Assembly (NCBI GenBank): GCA_042088875.1
Contig: JBELLF010000045.1
Span: 1-7,098 of the forward strand
Reading direction: 5' to 3'
DNA: 7,098 nt
Source: Marisimplicoccus framensis_A
Lineage (GTDB): Bacteria; Bacteroidota; Bacteroidia; Flavobacteriales; Flavobacteriaceae
Positions 6,527 to 7,098 of the stretch are shown in pieces. The position numbers were made by a program, and so were the translations under genes. The notes beneath the pieces are model-generated. The model did no database searches. It was not told where the DNA came from and saw nothing but the letters and a program-made list of their open reading frames with translations. Within the stretch, counting starts at the first letter, position 1. Every line of letters starts with the position of its first letter.

Positions 6527-7098
6527 CTATTTTTCTCAATTTTGTTTCGTCTTTTTCTCCAAAACTCAATTTTATTGTTTATAGTATTAATTTTGGTTGA
6601 AACATTTTTAAAAAGAGGATTATCACTACTTGAATCAGAGAAGAATTCCAGATTATTTTGAAACTGATTTGATTCATCTTCAAGTTCAGAAATCTTTCTT
6701 TTAATGAACTGAAGTTTTTTGTTCATTTCATCGGAATTATTTTTTAATAATTCTATTTCTAACTCAAAACTAAGATTATCCTTTTCATCATTTTTTAGAT
6801 CAAGTGACTTTAAGATTGAGTTAATTTTCTTATTAAGGTTATTATTTAAAATGTTATTCGAATTAAGATTAATAGAATCAAAACTATTCCATTCAGAAAT
6901 AATTGACTTAAAGAACTCATCTACATCATCTACTGAATACTTTTTTTTAGAAAACTTAAGTTTATCAATAAATTTTGTTTTGTTATCATAAGTTTTCTGT
7001 TCTTCCTGGCTTAAGTTTATTGCACCAGACTTAAGAATATCATAAAATCTATTGATTAAAGGACGAAATTCATCCCATAGTGAATTTGAAATTTTTCT
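6523..7098 (-). CDS. DUF349 domain protein, C-terminal part (5' end outside the window)
   Basis: The frame is open without a stop from the right edge to TAG at 6525-6523, giving the last 191 residues of a larger protein; the ATG at 6726 is an internal Met (visible residue 125), not the start. The sequence resembles Bacteroidota DUF349 proteins, which are long, charged, mostly helical and built of repeats beginning with a W-x-x-F unit. Here SLWDEFRP (visible 6-13) and SEWNSF (68-73) mark two repeat starts. The C-terminal part (about 125-191) is a lysine- and glutamate-rich coiled coil with the lineage-typical tail RKISELEDE...NNLEFFS...NPLFKNV (134-166). No enzyme motif, signal peptide or membrane segment is visible. 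The function is unknown; a structural or nucleic-acid-associated role is speculation. It is convergent to def, the stop codons overlapping by four bases. Confidence 0.85.
   Translation of the reverse strand, partial: RKISNSLWDEFRPLINRFYDILKSGAINLSQEEQKTYDNKTKFIDKLKFSKKKYSVDDVDEFFKSIISEWNSFDSINLNSNNILNNNLNKKINSILKSLDLKNDEKDNLSFELEIELLKNNSDEMNKKLQFIKRKISELEDESNQFQNNLEFFSDSSSDNPLFKNVSTKINTINNKIEFWRKRRNKIEKNS

Noticed and set aside
6523..6726. A separate 67-residue gene starting at the ATG at 6726
   Set aside because: The same frame continues without a stop to the window edge and the whole 191 residues match the C-terminal architecture of DUF349 proteins, so this Met is internal.
6719..6991. Plus-strand open frame of 90 codons
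   Set aside because: It is antisense to the DUF349 gene; the translation is a Ser/Leu/Phe-rich mirror of a Lys/Glu/Asn-rich coiled coil, a common shadow effect.
1..7098. CRISPR array, tandem repeats, phage, toxin-antitoxin or defence genes
   Set aside because: No regularly spaced repeats were seen by reading, and every coding frame is accounted for by housekeeping or known conserved families.

Overview
This window looks like ordinary chromosome from a small, compact, strongly A+T-rich member of the Bacteroidota, most likely a marine flavobacterium-like lineage. The assignment rests on gene style rather than any search. The RuvX carries the Bacteroidota-type ISASLILESYL C-terminal block. The CtaA has a long first outer loop and an HTWIEYINR motif. 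A DUF349 coiled-coil protein has the NNLEFFS...NPL..V tail. The CCA-adding enzyme is of the fused HD-domain type. No clear Shine-Dalgarno sequences precede the starts, as is usual in that phylum. Apart from one divergent intergenic gap of about 80 bases, coding sequence is continuous.

Layout. Positions 12-5447 (minus strand) hold a five-gene run read right to left: tsaC (threonylcarbamoyl-AMP synthase), cca (CCA-adding tRNA nucleotidyltransferase), ctaA (heme A synthase), a small pRiA4b ORF-3 family protein, and uvrB (excision repair). Every junction overlaps, by 4, 8, 17 and 4 bases, so the set is almost certainly one translationally coupled transcript. Positions 5448-5525 are the divergent promoter gap. 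Positions 5526-6526 (plus strand) hold ruvX and def (peptide deformylase), again with a 4-base ATGA overlap. Positions 6523-7098 (minus strand) hold the C-terminal 191 residues of a DUF349 protein whose start lies beyond the window. Its stop codon overlaps that of def inside a shared CTAG.

Functionally these are housekeeping genes: two for tRNA maturation (t6A37 and the CCA end), one for respiration (heme A for an aa3-type oxidase), one for nucleotide excision repair, one Holliday-junction resolvase/pre-16S rRNA nuclease family member, one for N-terminal protein maturation, and two of poorly known function. I see no mobile element, CRISPR array, phage gene, defence system or RNA gene, and no convincing new system. 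The points most worth checking are an Asn at one of the four usual heme-ligand His positions of CtaA, the paired TTG starts around a tiny divergent promoter containing a dyad, the coupled small pRiA4b ORF-3 gene, and the shared stop and palindrome between def and the DUF349 gene.
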